64,000 nt of DNA from UBA4416 sp036676295 (GTDB lineage Bacteria; Bacteroidota; Bacteroidia; B-17B0; Aurantibacillaceae): positions 62,001-126,000 of the forward strand of contig JAKFDE010000030.1 of assembly GCA_036676295.1 (NCBI GenBank), read 5' to 3'. The position numbers and the translations under genes are program-made. The first letter of the stretch is position 1; each line of letters opens with the position of its first letter. Shown here in pieces: positions 36,910-45,682 of this stretch. The notes under the pieces were generated by a model. It made no database searches. It saw nothing but the letters and a program-made list of their open reading frames with translations, and was not told the DNA's origin.

Positions 36910-37419
36910 TTGAAAAAACAGCTTTACATATTATTAATACTATTAGTTACTTCTGTTTTAAGCAGTTGTAAGGTAAAATATTCCTTAAGCGGAGCTACCA
37001 TTCCGCCGGAAGCTAAAACTATTTCTGTGGCGTTTTTTAATAACAATACAACTTTAGGAAGTCCAACGATTAGCCAAAAGTTTACTGAAAAACTGAGGGA
37101 TGTAGTGTCTTCACAAACCAATTTAGCATTAATGAAACAAAATGGTGATCTGCAATTTGAAGGAACTATTGCCGATTACAACGTTGCTCCGGTAGCTATT
37201 CAAAGTACAGATCAGGCAGCCTTAAACCGTTTAACCGTAGTTGTTAATGTGAAATACACTAATAAATTTGACGTCTCTAAAAATTTTGAACAAGCATTTT
37301 CTCGTTTTGCAGATTTTGATTCTCAAAAAGCTATATCAGCTGTAGAAAATGATTTGTTGACGGAAATTAATCGCCAATTAACCGAAGATATTTTTAATAA
37401 AGCATTTAACAACTGGTAA
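36910..37419 (+). CDS. lptE: LptE-like LPS assembly lipoprotein
   Basis: LptE plugs the LptD barrel and helps insert lipopolysaccharide in the outer leaflet. The 169-residue product starts at TTG 36910 (MKKQLYILL) with a lipobox SSC (Cys20) and KVKYSLSGATIPPEAKTISV, the typical opening of Bacteroidota LptE. A LptE-type alpha/beta domain follows, with FNNNTTLGSPTISQKFTEKLRD. The gene order lptE, TPR protein, secG is common in the phylum. The stop overlaps the next start in TAATG, so translation is coupled. Confidence 0.88.
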   Translation: MKKQLYILLILLVTSVLSSCKVKYSLSGATIPPEAKTISVAFFNNNTTLGSPTISQKFTEKLRDVVSSQTNLALMKQNGDLQFEGTIADYNVAPVAIQSTDQAALNRLTVVVNVKYTNKFDVSKNFEQAFSRFADFDSQKAISAVENDLLTEINRQLTEDIFNKAFNNW

Positions 37420-38462
37420 TGCAGGCAAGGCAATTCATAGATATTATTCAGCAACCACAAAGTATTAATTCCGCACAAATTGCTGAGTTAGAATTGTTGG
37501 TGAAAGAATATCCGTTTTTTGAAAGTGCTCATTTACTTTATACCAAGGCTTTACATCAGCATAATGCCATTAATTATTCAAAACAATTACGTAAAACAGC
37601 CATTGTGGCCAATAGTCGTACTGTTTTGTATGAATTGATCCATCAAAAAGAAATCATTCAGCCTAAAACGCTTGTTATGCCTGAAACAAAAACAATTCAG
37701 GAAGAAATAAAAGCTGAAGTTATTGAGCAACAAATTATTGAAGAACCGAAACAACAATCTTTAAGTCCTGTTAGTGTAACTAATAGCGATATTAAGATCA
37801 TTTATGTGAATACTGTTTCTTCAACTCCTCCTAAAGAAGAAAAAGAGATAAAACAACCAGAATCTACGTCTGAATTAGAAATCATCAAAACGATCGAAAA
37901 TGAAACGGAAGCTCCTGTTTTGGAATCAACAGAAGATAAATTGAATAAAGAAATTGAGTTAGAAATAACCAAAGGAATTGTTCAATCTTATGTAGAAACA
38001 GATATTATCAAAACCCCTCAATTAGAAAAAGAGGAAAATAATGAACCGGTTTCCTTTACAGATTGGTTGAATAAAGTGAAAAAAGAAGCCGGAACCATTC
38101 AAATTTCGACTTCCACAAAACAACCAGAGCCGAAAGAAGAAGAAAAACCTCTGGAAAAAGAACAAAAAATAGAGAAAAAACCGGCAGATTATAGTCAAAA
38201 AAGACAAATTATTGATAAAATAATTGAATCAGAACCGGGTAGAATTAAACTGGGAAATACTAAGTTTTTCACTCCAAATGTAGATGCCAAGCAGAGTTTA
38301 CTGGAAAATGAACATTTGGTAACCGAAACATTGGCTAAAATTTATGCTTTACAAGGAAATATTTCTAAAGCAATTCGTGCTTATGAGATATTAAGTTTGA
38401 AATTTCCGCAAAAAAGTGTTTACTTTGCATCCCTAATAGAAAAATTAAAAACAAACAAATAA
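37419..38462 (+). CDS. Conserved TPR-like protein between lptE and secG
   Basis: The 347-residue product begins with two helical repeats (about 1-75: FIDIIQQPQSINSAQIAELE, ESAHLLYTKALHQH), followed by a long Glu/Lys/Pro-rich, probably disordered region (about 85-275). It ends in one clear TPR unit (about 295-340: ETLAKIYALQGNISKAIRAYEILSLKFPQ). It has no signal peptide. Proteins of this layout occupy the lptE-secG interval in many Bacteroidota but have no assigned role. Its start overlaps the lptE stop by one base and secG starts three bases after its stop, so the three form a tight operon linking LPS assembly and Sec export. Confidence 0.8.
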   Translation: MQARQFIDIIQQPQSINSAQIAELELLVKEYPFFESAHLLYTKALHQHNAINYSKQLRKTAIVANSRTVLYELIHQKEIIQPKTLVMPETKTIQEEIKAEVIEQQIIEEPKQQSLSPVSVTNSDIKIIYVNTVSSTPPKEEKEIKQPESTSELEIIKTIENETEAPVLESTEDKLNKEIELEITKGIVQSYVETDIIKTPQLEKEENNEPVSFTDWLNKVKKEAGTIQISTSTKQPEPKEEEKPLEKEQKIEKKPADYSQKRQIIDKIIESEPGRIKLGNTKFFTPNVDAKQSLLENEHLVTETLAKIYALQGNISKAIRAYEILSLKFPQKSVYFASLIEKLKTNK

Positions 38463-38465
38463 ATT

Positions 38466-38786
38466 ATGCAAGCATTTTTAACTATCGGTATCATCATAAT
38501 CTGTGCATTACTAATCTTAGTTGTATTAGTTCAAAACTCAAAAGGTGGTGGAATTTCCAGTAACTTTTCAGCAGCTAATCAAATTATGGGTGCTCGTCGT
38601 GGAACTGATTTTATTGAAAAAGCAACATGGACTTTAGCTATTTTATTATTAGTATTTAGTTTATTGTCAACTCCTAAAAAAGCAGGTGTTGTTGATAGTT
38701 CTGATACAGAAGGTTCTATTACAAAACAAAAAGCAAGTGGTGTAGTAATGCCTCCAGCTGCTCAACCAACTGCAACTCCAAAATAA
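38466..38786 (+). CDS. secG: Preprotein translocase subunit SecG
   Basis: SecG is the small inner-membrane subunit of the SecYEG channel. The 106-residue protein has two membrane helices (about 4-22 and 52-70) joined by the signature loop VLVQNSKGGGISSNF and MGARRGTDFIEKATW. A longer Thr/Pro/Ala-rich C-terminal tail (about 75-106) is typical of the phylum. It is the last gene of the lptE-TPR-secG operon and is followed by a good terminator. Confidence 0.94.
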   Translation: MQAFLTIGIIIICALLILVVLVQNSKGGGISSNFSAANQIMGARRGTDFIEKATWTLAILLLVFSLLSTPKKAGVVDSSDTEGSITKQKASGVVMPPAAQPTATPK

Positions 38787-38804
38787 TAGTATAGATAACA
38801 TTTC

Positions 38805-38837
38805 AAAAAGCATCGGCATTAGCCGGTGCTTTTTTTA
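38805..38837 (+). terminator. Rho-independent terminator after secG
   Basis: AAAAAGCATCGGC pairs with GCCGGTGCTTTTT (one G-T pair) around the loop ATTA and ends in a T-run. Confidence 0.85.
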
Positions 38838-38867
38838 TGCTTAAATTTAGCCATCAATTTATTTTAT

Positions 38868-39191
38868 ATGTGGAAATCAACTCCTCCAAATAAAGACTAC
38901 TACGCTGTTATCTTTTCATCTACTAAATCTGATGATCTGGAAGGCTACAAGGAAATGGATGAATTAACCCTTAAGCTGGCTCAGGAACAAGAAGGTTTTT
39001 TGGGTTATGAAAGTTGTAATATTGGTAAACAAGGTATCTTTATTTCCTACTGGCAAAGCATGGAATCTATTGTTAACTGGCGACAAAACATGACACATTT
39101 GCAAGCTAAATCCAATGCTAAGCAATGGTATAAACGTTATCTAAGCCAAATTTGTAAAGTAGAAAGCTCACATTTGTTTGAAAACGAATAA
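38868..39191 (+). CDS. Antibiotic biosynthesis monooxygenase (ABM)-family protein
   Basis: The 107-residue cytoplasmic protein has the ABM ferredoxin-like fold pattern: YYAVIFSST strand, ELTLKLAQEQEGFLGYESC, IFISYWQSMESIVNWR and a helix near LQAKSNAKQWY. Family members range from haem-degrading enzymes to small quinone monooxygenases and many of unknown role. I chose ATG 38868 because the in-frame GTG at 38826 lies within the terminator hairpin and would give an unrelated hydrophobic extension. The gene stands alone, convergent with the epimerase gene. Confidence 0.8.
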   Translation: MWKSTPPNKDYYAVIFSSTKSDDLEGYKEMDELTLKLAQEQEGFLGYESCNIGKQGIFISYWQSMESIVNWRQNMTHLQAKSNAKQWYKRYLSQICKVESSHLFENE

Positions 39192-39204
39192 GAGCTTTAA
39201 CCTA

Positions 39205-40131
39205 TTATTTTTTTACTGAAAAATTTTCTTTGATGTGTTGGTAGGTTTGTTTAATTCCTTCCTCAAGTGTCATGAATTTTAAATCAGGCATACAATTTAA
39301 AATTTTTGAATTATCTAAGTCAATCGTTGGATTATCGCTTTTTCGTTTGTTTTCGTACAGTACTTCAAATTTTTCTTCAACAATTTGCTTAATGATCTTA
39401 ACCAAATTATTGATACTAATTGTATCATTTGATGAAGCATTGTAGATCTCAGATTTTGATAAGTCTGAAACCAGCGAATGGCTTAATAGTTCAACGGTGT
39501 CTTTTACATGAATATAGTTTCTGATGTTTTCACCATCTCCAAAAATATGAATTTGATGCGTCGTTAAAATATTTTCTATAAACGTATTAATGATACCTAA
39601 TCCTTTCCCTGTATCCTGACCTTCTCCATAAACATTAGATACTCTGTAAATATCAAACTGAAGATTATGTTTGACTTTAAAATAGTTTAAAAAATGTTCG
39701 ATAGTTAATTTAATGATGCCATAAGGAGAAAATGGCTGCTTATCTGATTCTTCAGTTAATTTTTCAACACTTGGTCCGTAAATAGTGCCCGCACTTGAAA
39801 CGAAAATTATTTTTTTGACGTTCAGTTTGGCTATACATTCCGTAAAAGAAATAAAAGGTGTTAGATTATTTTCTAATTCTACACTAGGATTATCCCAACT
39901 TGTAGAAGGTATAGAGGCTGAAGCTAAATAATAAACCACATCAATATCCGAAAAGATATCAATGATCTGTTTTTGATTTAATAGATCAAGTTTTGTGTAA
40001 GGAAACAAATTTTTAAATAAACTCTGCTCACTACGGCCAAATAGAAATAGGTTAACACCCGGCATTTGCGACAGCCTTTTTGTTAAATGAGAACCAATAA
40101 AACCATTTGAACCAATTACAGCAACATTCAT
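39205..40131 (-). CDS. NAD-dependent sugar epimerase/dehydratase (SDR family)
   Basis: This 308-residue extended SDR starts with the dinucleotide loop GSNGFIGSHL (residues 7-16) and has VSSAGTIYG (about 110-118) and the catalytic Tyr and Lys in SPYGIIKLT (about 134-142). It most resembles UDP-hexose 4-epimerases (GalE/WbpP type), but substrate specificity within this family is not readable by eye. It stands at the left edge of the nucleotide-sugar locus that runs to 49805 and is divergent from the YfhO-like gene. Confidence 0.85.
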   Translation of the reverse strand: MNVAVIGSNGFIGSHLTKRLSQMPGVNLFLFGRSEQSLFKNLFPYTKLDLLNQKQIIDIFSDIDVVYYLASASIPSTSWDNPSVELENNLTPFISFTECIAKLNVKKIIFVSSAGTIYGPSVEKLTEESDKQPFSPYGIIKLTIEHFLNYFKVKHNLQFDIYRVSNVYGEGQDTGKGLGIINTFIENILTTHQIHIFGDGENIRNYIHVKDTVELLSHSLVSDLSKSEIYNASSNDTISINNLVKIIKQIVEEKFEVLYENKRKSDNPTIDLDNSKILNCMPDLKFMTLEEGIKQTYQHIKENFSVKK

Positions 40132-40282
40132 CTTTTTAAATAGCTACTTATACTTTAATTTATAAGCCTTTACAAATATATTACATAAATACAAAATCGG
40201 TCATATTATCCTCTTTATTTATAAAACTTAAAGCTTTTTTATATCTTAGTACGTTATTAAAATAATACCAAATCAAGTCTGT

Positions 40283-42712
40283 ATGGCAAAAGAAATAAAC
40301 ACAAAATCTTCGGGTCAAAATCCTACTCAATCTACTTTTTATGACTCGTATATAAAAGGTAAAGAGTTATATTATTTACTAGGATTAATATTAATAGTGT
40401 GTTATTTCGTTTTCAAAGATTTTATCAATCTAAAAAAAGTATACCTATTCAGAGATATTGGTAGCGATTCCATTAACATTTATTTTCCTTGGTTAACGGG
40501 GCATTCTGATTATTTAAAAACAGAATCGGTACCGGGTTGGAGTTTTTCGCAAGGTATGGGGCAAAATGTGTTTCCTATCTGGTTAGGTGATTTTTTCTCT
40601 AATTTCCTTACCTATTTTGATAAATCAAAGATCCCTTATGGTTTAGTATTCATGGAGATCCTAAAGATCTTTTTATCCGGATTAGTGTTTTATAAATTCT
40701 TGAAAGAGGTTAAATTATCTAATTTTTCGGCATTAATTTTTGCAGCATTATATGCATTTTCAGGATTTGCAATTCTAGGTGGTTGTTGGGCTATTTTCTC
40801 GGTAGAAGCTTTATATGTAGCAATCATTTTATATGGTTTTGAACGCTGGTTAAATCATAAAAAATATTTTTGGTTTGTCTTTGGCATTATGTGTCTCGGT
40901 TTTTTACAACCATTTTTATTGTTGCCTTATACCATCGTATTAGCAGCTTACATTTGTACCAGATATTTTGATCTTCATGAAAAAGACAATAAGGCATTTA
41001 TTATTTTCTTGCTTAAAACAATTGGTCTTGCTGCAATAGGCGTCGCTATAACGGCCTATCAATTATTGCCGGATGTGTTACAATATTTAGAAAGTCCGCG
41101 TGTAGGTGGCGAATCAAGCTTTTTTGCCAAATTACAAAAACAATCCATGTTTGGTTTAGCTACAGACGACCTACGCTTTACAACAACATTCAGGGCTTTT
41201 GGAAGTGACATGATTGGTACAGGAAGTAATTTTAAAGGATGGCAAAATTATTTAGAAGCGCCTTTATTTTATTGCGGTATATTTTGTTTAGTTGTATTCC
41301 CACAGTTTTATAGCTCTCTTACCAAACGACAAAAAATGTTTTACGGAGCTATTACGGTATTATTTTGTTTACCAATTCTATTTCCTTATTTCAGATATGC
41401 ATTTTGGGCATTTTCAGGTGATTATTTCAGAGCTTTCTCTTTAGTAATTGTGGTATTTATGGTGATGTTTTCGGCAAGAGCTATTAGCTATATCGAACAA
41501 CAAAACAAGATCAACAAAGTGGTGTTAGGAGTTACTGTTTTGTTACTATTGATCTTATTATACACACCGGCTGCACAATTTAAACCCGCCGTTAATACAA
41601 GTTTACGTGCATTTGCAACGTTTTTTATATTTGCTTATGCCGCTTTATTATTTGGATTGGTTGGCAAGTCAACTGTAAAGTCTGCATCAAAAATCACTTT
41701 AATTGCATTGTGTTTATTTGAAGCGGCATACTTTTCAAATATTACGGTAAACAAACGAGATGTTGTTACTGGAAAGATGTTAAAAGAAAAAATAGGTTAT
41801 AATGATTATACGGTAGAGTCTGTAGCTTATTTAAAAAGTATCGACAAAGGTTTTTTCAGACTAAATAAAGATTACAGCTCCGGTTTAGCGATCCATTCAA
41901 GCATTAATGACGCTAAAGTTCAGGGATTTTATGGAACATCATCGTATTATTCATTTAATCAAAAAAATTACATTAAGTTTTTGGGTGATTTGAATGTGAT
42001 TGATGTGAAAGATGAAAATGCAACCCGTTGGGCTAAGGGTTTAGGAGATAGACCAATTTTATTTTCATTAGCCAGCGGTAAGTATTGGTTATCAAAAAGA
42101 ACAGATAATGCAGTAGTTAATATGGGTTTTGATTCTATTGCCTCATTTGGTGATGTTAAAGTATATAAAAACAAATTTGCCTTACCATTTGGATTTACTT
42201 ATGATAAAACAATTGGTGAAGATGATTTCAAAAAATTATCTCCATCTCAAAAAGATTTTTGTTTACTGAGAGCAACGGTAATTGGTAATGAAGATAAAGC
42301 AACGTTTGCTTCATTGAAACAATTTAATTTAGCTGATACAGCAGCTCCAATGACATTTGATAATTATTTGGCAAATGTAAACGAATTAAAAAAAGATAAT
42401 TTTACAATTTCTAAATTCTCAGAAAATAATATTATTGGTTCGGTTAACGTTAATGAAACGAAAGCCTTATTCTTTTCTATGCCCTTTGATGAAGGCTGGA
42501 GCGTTAAGGTAAATGACCAGGATGCTAAACTTTATAGAATAAATGCCGGCTTAACAGGTTTGCCAATTAATAAAGGGCTTAATAAAGTGGAGTTAACTTT
42601 TGAACCACGTTTAAAAGCAAAAGGAGCAGCTATATCGATAACTGCTATTATTTGCTTTTTAGGTTTGTTAGGATTGAGTTTTTGGAAAAACAGAAAAGAA
42701 AAAACTAACTAA
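40283..42712 (+). CDS. YfhO-family multi-spanning membrane protein (probable GT-C glycosyltransferase)
   Basis: The 809-residue protein has about 12-13 membrane helices, a large first external loop with acidic residues (FRDIGSDSINIYFPW, Asp58 and Asp62) and a C-terminal soluble domain (about 640-775) with FFSMPFDEGWSVKVNDQ and INKGLNKVELTFEP. These are hallmarks of the YfhO family (PF09586). In Bacillus and Listeria, YfhO-type proteins transfer a sugar from a polyprenyl-phosphate donor, made by a CsbB-like GT2, to a cell-surface polymer. Such a GT2 is encoded at 45683 in this locus. The acceptor here is unknown. Only two bases separate it from the convergent TPP-enzyme gene. Confidence 0.85.
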   Translation: MAKEINTKSSGQNPTQSTFYDSYIKGKELYYLLGLILIVCYFVFKDFINLKKVYLFRDIGSDSINIYFPWLTGHSDYLKTESVPGWSFSQGMGQNVFPIWLGDFFSNFLTYFDKSKIPYGLVFMEILKIFLSGLVFYKFLKEVKLSNFSALIFAALYAFSGFAILGGCWAIFSVEALYVAIILYGFERWLNHKKYFWFVFGIMCLGFLQPFLLLPYTIVLAAYICTRYFDLHEKDNKAFIIFLLKTIGLAAIGVAITAYQLLPDVLQYLESPRVGGESSFFAKLQKQSMFGLATDDLRFTTTFRAFGSDMIGTGSNFKGWQNYLEAPLFYCGIFCLVVFPQFYSSLTKRQKMFYGAITVLFCLPILFPYFRYAFWAFSGDYFRAFSLVIVVFMVMFSARAISYIEQQNKINKVVLGVTVLLLLILLYTPAAQFKPAVNTSLRAFATFFIFAYAALLFGLVGKSTVKSASKITLIALCLFEAAYFSNITVNKRDVVTGKMLKEKIGYNDYTVESVAYLKSIDKGFFRLNKDYSSGLAIHSSINDAKVQGFYGTSSYYSFNQKNYIKFLGDLNVIDVKDENATRWAKGLGDRPILFSLASGKYWLSKRTDNAVVNMGFDSIASFGDVKVYKNKFALPFGFTYDKTIGEDDFKKLSPSQKDFCLLRATVIGNEDKATFASLKQFNLADTAAPMTFDNYLANVNELKKDNFTISKFSENNIIGSVNVNETKALFFSMPFDEGWSVKVNDQDAKLYRINAGLTGLPINKGLNKVELTFEPRLKAKGAAISITAIICFLGLLGLSFWKNRKEKTN

Positions 42713-42714
42713 TT

Positions 42715-44445
42715 CTAAGTTCCTTCCATTTCAATTGGTTTAGAAAACGGCTCCATTTCGGTGATTGGTTTTCCAAACGCTATTTTTGGATAGGTGTTGG
42801 TGTTAGGATCTATCATTACCTGTAGTAAAACCGGCTTATCAGCATTGCCGTTGTTCCATAACCATTTTATAGCGGTTTCTGTTTCTTCAGTTGCCGAAAT
42901 TGTTTTAGCGGTAATGCCATAAGCCGTTGCTACTTTTTCAAAATCAGGAGCCGAATAACCCCACCACGTTGATTGGTAACGCGATTCGAAATAAGAATCC
43001 TGAAACTGACGGATCATTCCAAGATTTTGATTATTAAGTACAATGATTTTTATAGGGAGTTTATTACGAACAATGGTTTGTAATTCCTGAATGTTTATCT
43101 GCATACAGCCATCACCAATTACTGCAACTACAGGTTTACTGTTTAACGCAAAACACGCTCCAATAGCAGCAGGTAATGCAAATCCCATAGCTCCCATTCC
43201 TGCCGAAGTAAGAAATACCTGATCGTTACTTACTTCTAAAGATTGGGCTGTCCACATTTGATGAGAACCCACATCTGCTAAATACGCTTTTGATTGAATT
43301 GAATTTTGAGAAAGTATATGAATGAATTCGTTTGGATTAATGCCTTTGGTATCAAGTTCTTTTATATCAGGCCATTTATTTCTTAGCTCATTAATGTACG
43401 AGAACCAATCATTTTTAATTGCATAATTTTCTTTTTGAAACTTAGTATTGAATGTTGCAAAGAACTCTTTTACATCTGCCACTAAAGGGATACAACCTTT
43501 AACGCGATTATTGATTTCTCCTTCTTCGCAATCAATATGATAAATAGCTCTGTTTTCAAAGAATTTTGCATCGGCTCCGGTTTGTCTGATATCTAAACGG
43601 CTGCCGGCAACAATTAACAGGTCGCATTCTCCAAAAGAAATATTTGCCCAACGGTTACCATAGCTGCCAATAAATCCAACTCTTTGTTTGTGATCAAACG
43701 GAACGGCATCAACCGCTAACAATGTTGTAACCACCGGAATTTTAGTTAGCTGTAAAAATGCTTCCAATTCTTTATGTGCAAAAGCAGATCTTACACCACG
43801 ACCAACTAATAACATTGGTTTTTTAGAATTGTGTAACAACGCTGATAGATCGTTTAATTCTTTTTCAAAACCAAATGCGTTTGTAGTTGTGTTTGATCTT
43901 TGTGCGTCTAAAACAGGATCCGAATCAATATTACCTCTTTGTACATCCATCGGAATGTCAATTAACACAGGTCCTGGTCGTCCTTCGGTTGCAATTTTAA
44001 ATGCTTCTATAAAAATGGCAGGTATCTCAGAAGCTTCTTTAACCTGATAGCATTTTTTAGTAAGCGGTTGAGCTACCGAAATAATATCCGTTTCCTGAAA
44101 CCCTAATTGTCTGATATTTCTATTTCCTTTTAATTCGTGTCGGTTAACTTGTCCGGTAATAAAAACTCCGGGAACGGAATCAAAATAACAACTGCCAATT
44201 CCGGTAATTAAGTTTGTTGCTCCAGGTCCACTTGTAGCAAGCGCTACACCGGGTTTGCCTGTAACTCTGCCATAGCCATCAGCAGCAAAAGCAGCGCCTT
44301 GTTCGTGGTGCATGCTCACAATTTTAATGTTTGTTGTAAGGTGAAGTGAATCTAATAAATTAGTGATCATTCCTCCAGAAAGTTCAAAAACAAAATCAAT
44401 GTTTTTGGCTTCTAAAAATTTGGCTATATAATCGGATGCTTTCAT
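42715..44445 (-). CDS. Thiamine-diphosphate enzyme of the acetolactate synthase fold, candidate YerE-type sugar-branching enzyme
   Basis: The 576-residue protein has the three-domain acetohydroxyacid-synthase layout. The N-terminal Pyr domain has the cofactor-activating Glu48 in HHEQGAAFAADGYGR and PGATNLITGIG. The central domain is nucleotide-binding, and the PP domain has the ThDP motif GDGCMQIN to LNNQNLGM (about 443-474). Real AHAS large subunits sit with ilvN, ilvC or ilvD, none of which are here. Instead it lies among rfbFGH, an SDR and a glycosyltransferase. In Yersinia, YerE of this fold decarboxylates pyruvate and adds the two-carbon unit to CDP-4-keto-3,6-dideoxyhexose on the way to yersiniose. 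That assignment is inferred from context; a plain pyruvate-using enzyme remains possible. Confidence 0.82.
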   Translation of the reverse strand: MKASDYIAKFLEAKNIDFVFELSGGMITNLLDSLHLTTNIKIVSMHHEQGAAFAADGYGRVTGKPGVALATSGPGATNLITGIGSCYFDSVPGVFITGQVNRHELKGNRNIRQLGFQETDIISVAQPLTKKCYQVKEASEIPAIFIEAFKIATEGRPGPVLIDIPMDVQRGNIDSDPVLDAQRSNTTTNAFGFEKELNDLSALLHNSKKPMLLVGRGVRSAFAHKELEAFLQLTKIPVVTTLLAVDAVPFDHKQRVGFIGSYGNRWANISFGECDLLIVAGSRLDIRQTGADAKFFENRAIYHIDCEEGEINNRVKGCIPLVADVKEFFATFNTKFQKENYAIKNDWFSYINELRNKWPDIKELDTKGINPNEFIHILSQNSIQSKAYLADVGSHQMWTAQSLEVSNDQVFLTSAGMGAMGFALPAAIGACFALNSKPVVAVIGDGCMQINIQELQTIVRNKLPIKIIVLNNQNLGMIRQFQDSYFESRYQSTWWGYSAPDFEKVATAYGITAKTISATEETETAIKWLWNNGNADKPVLLQVMIDPNTNTYPKIAFGKPITEMEPFSKPIEMEGT

Positions 44446-44480
44446 TATAATGCAATATATTCAGTGTAATTACTATTTTT

Positions 44481-45515
44481 TTATTTTTCTAAAGTATAAA
44501 ATCGAATTGTTTTATCGATCGCTTCTTTTAAGTTTGTATAAACCTTTAATCCTAATTCTGCTTTAGCTCTTTCTATAGAAGGTACATAACGTGCAGCCGG
44601 TGCATCGCTTTTAGCTTGCATGATCTCTATGTTTAAATTCTCTTTAGAAAATGTATTCACGGTCTTTGCCAGTTCTTCTAAATTAATGGCTTCATCCGAA
44701 CCAACATTATATGGATAACAAGCCTTTCCATCAATCAATATTTTCAATAACCATATAACCAAATCAGCGGTATACAAATAAGCTCTGTATGGACTACCAT
44801 CACCTTGTATCTTAATTTGCTTATGATCAATAACGTCTTGTATAAAATTACCGATCGCAAAGTGCCCATTTAACGGTAAATTTGGTCCCACAAAGGAATA
44901 ACACCTTGCTATTTTAGTATTTACCTGATATTGTTTGTTGTAAATATTACAAAGCATTTCAGCTACTCTTTTTCCTTCTCCATACGAAGCATCTTTTGCA
45001 TAAACATCAGTACTTCCAATAAAGTCTTCGGCAACGTGAGTAAGTGCGTGAGGCTGTTTACCATACACTGCGCCAGAACTAACATATAAAACGGATCGTG
45101 TATTTTTGATTTTGGCAAGTTCTAAAACATGTTTCGTTCCATCAACAATGGTATTGTAAATAGTTAATGGTTCGTTGGCAATAAGGTTCAGGTCAACATC
45201 AGTAGCGGCATGAATAATGTAATCAATAGCTTCTTTAGGAAATTCAAAGTCCTTAACGTCGCCTTTAATAAATGAAATTGAATTAGTATGAAATTCTGGT
45301 TTGCTCAAAATAAAGCTTTCTGGGTTTCTGCTAAGAGCAATGATCTTTATATTTAGGTTATGTTTGCTATTTGCATACATAACATTAGTTAAAAGACATG
45401 TTCCAAAAAAGCCGGTTGCACCCGTAATAAATACGGTTGAATTAGTAAGCTTTTCCCAAAGATTTTGGGTATGTGAATATACAAGATCAAAGTCTTCTTC
45501 TGTTACTTTCTTCAT
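44481..45515 (-). CDS. NAD(P)-dependent SDR in the sugar locus, candidate ketoreductase/epimerase
   Basis: The 344-residue extended SDR has FITGATGFFGTCLL as the dinucleotide loop (about 28-41), IIHAATDV, VSSGAVYGK and an active-site Tyr-x-x-x-Lys as YGEGK. The N-terminal LWEKLTNS lead-in is typical of an exopolysaccharide-cluster SDR subgroup. It lies 35 bases upstream of the TPP-enzyme gene on the same strand, so the two are almost certainly cotranscribed. By analogy with YerE/YerF this enzyme could reduce the branched side chain or the C4 keto group of the CDP-sugar; a decarboxylase or 4,6-dehydratase activity cannot be excluded. Confidence 0.83.
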   Translation of the reverse strand: MKKVTEEDFDLVYSHTQNLWEKLTNSTVFITGATGFFGTCLLTNVMYANSKHNLNIKIIALSRNPESFILSKPEFHTNSISFIKGDVKDFEFPKEAIDYIIHAATDVDLNLIANEPLTIYNTIVDGTKHVLELAKIKNTRSVLYVSSGAVYGKQPHALTHVAEDFIGSTDVYAKDASYGEGKRVAEMLCNIYNKQYQVNTKIARCYSFVGPNLPLNGHFAIGNFIQDVIDHKQIKIQGDGSPYRAYLYTADLVIWLLKILIDGKACYPYNVGSDEAINLEELAKTVNTFSKENLNIEIMQAKSDAPAARYVPSIERAKAELGLKVYTNLKEAIDKTIRFYTLEK

Positions 45516-45540
45516 TTAGCAAAATGGCTATTATCCCTTT

Positions 45541-45548
45541 CAAAAATA
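45541..45548 (-). promoter_or_regulatory. Candidate -7 element for the SDR/TPP-enzyme operon
   Basis: On the minus strand TATTTTTG matches TAnnTTTG and ends 25 bases before the ATG at 45515. A matching element faces the other way at 45652-45659, as expected of a divergent promoter region. Confidence 0.45.
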
Positions 45549-45651
45549 AGGAGGATATGATTCAAATTTATACAATTTATTGAGGTTTTATTGGTTTTTT
45601 AATGAAATAAAAATTAAACCTAAACTTACTATCAATTGTGGAAAAAAACGT

Positions 45652-45659
45652 TATTTTTG
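45652..45659 (+). promoter_or_regulatory. Candidate -7 element for the GT2-rfbFGH operon
   Basis: TATTTTTG matches TAnnTTTG and ends 23 bases before the GTG start at 45683. A TTG at 45636 is present but closer than the usual -33 spacing. Confidence 0.45.
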
Positions 45660-45682
45660 GATAATATTATAAATAAAATTTA

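Noticed and set aside
38826..38867. GTG start for the ABM-family protein
   Set aside because: It lies inside the secG terminator hairpin and gives a hydrophobic extension foreign to the family.
42715..44445. Annotation as acetolactate synthase large subunit (IlvB)
   Set aside because: The fold and ThDP motifs fit, but no ilvN, ilvC or ilvD is nearby and the gene is cotranscribed with a sugar SDR beside rfbFGH, so a sugar-branching role is preferred.
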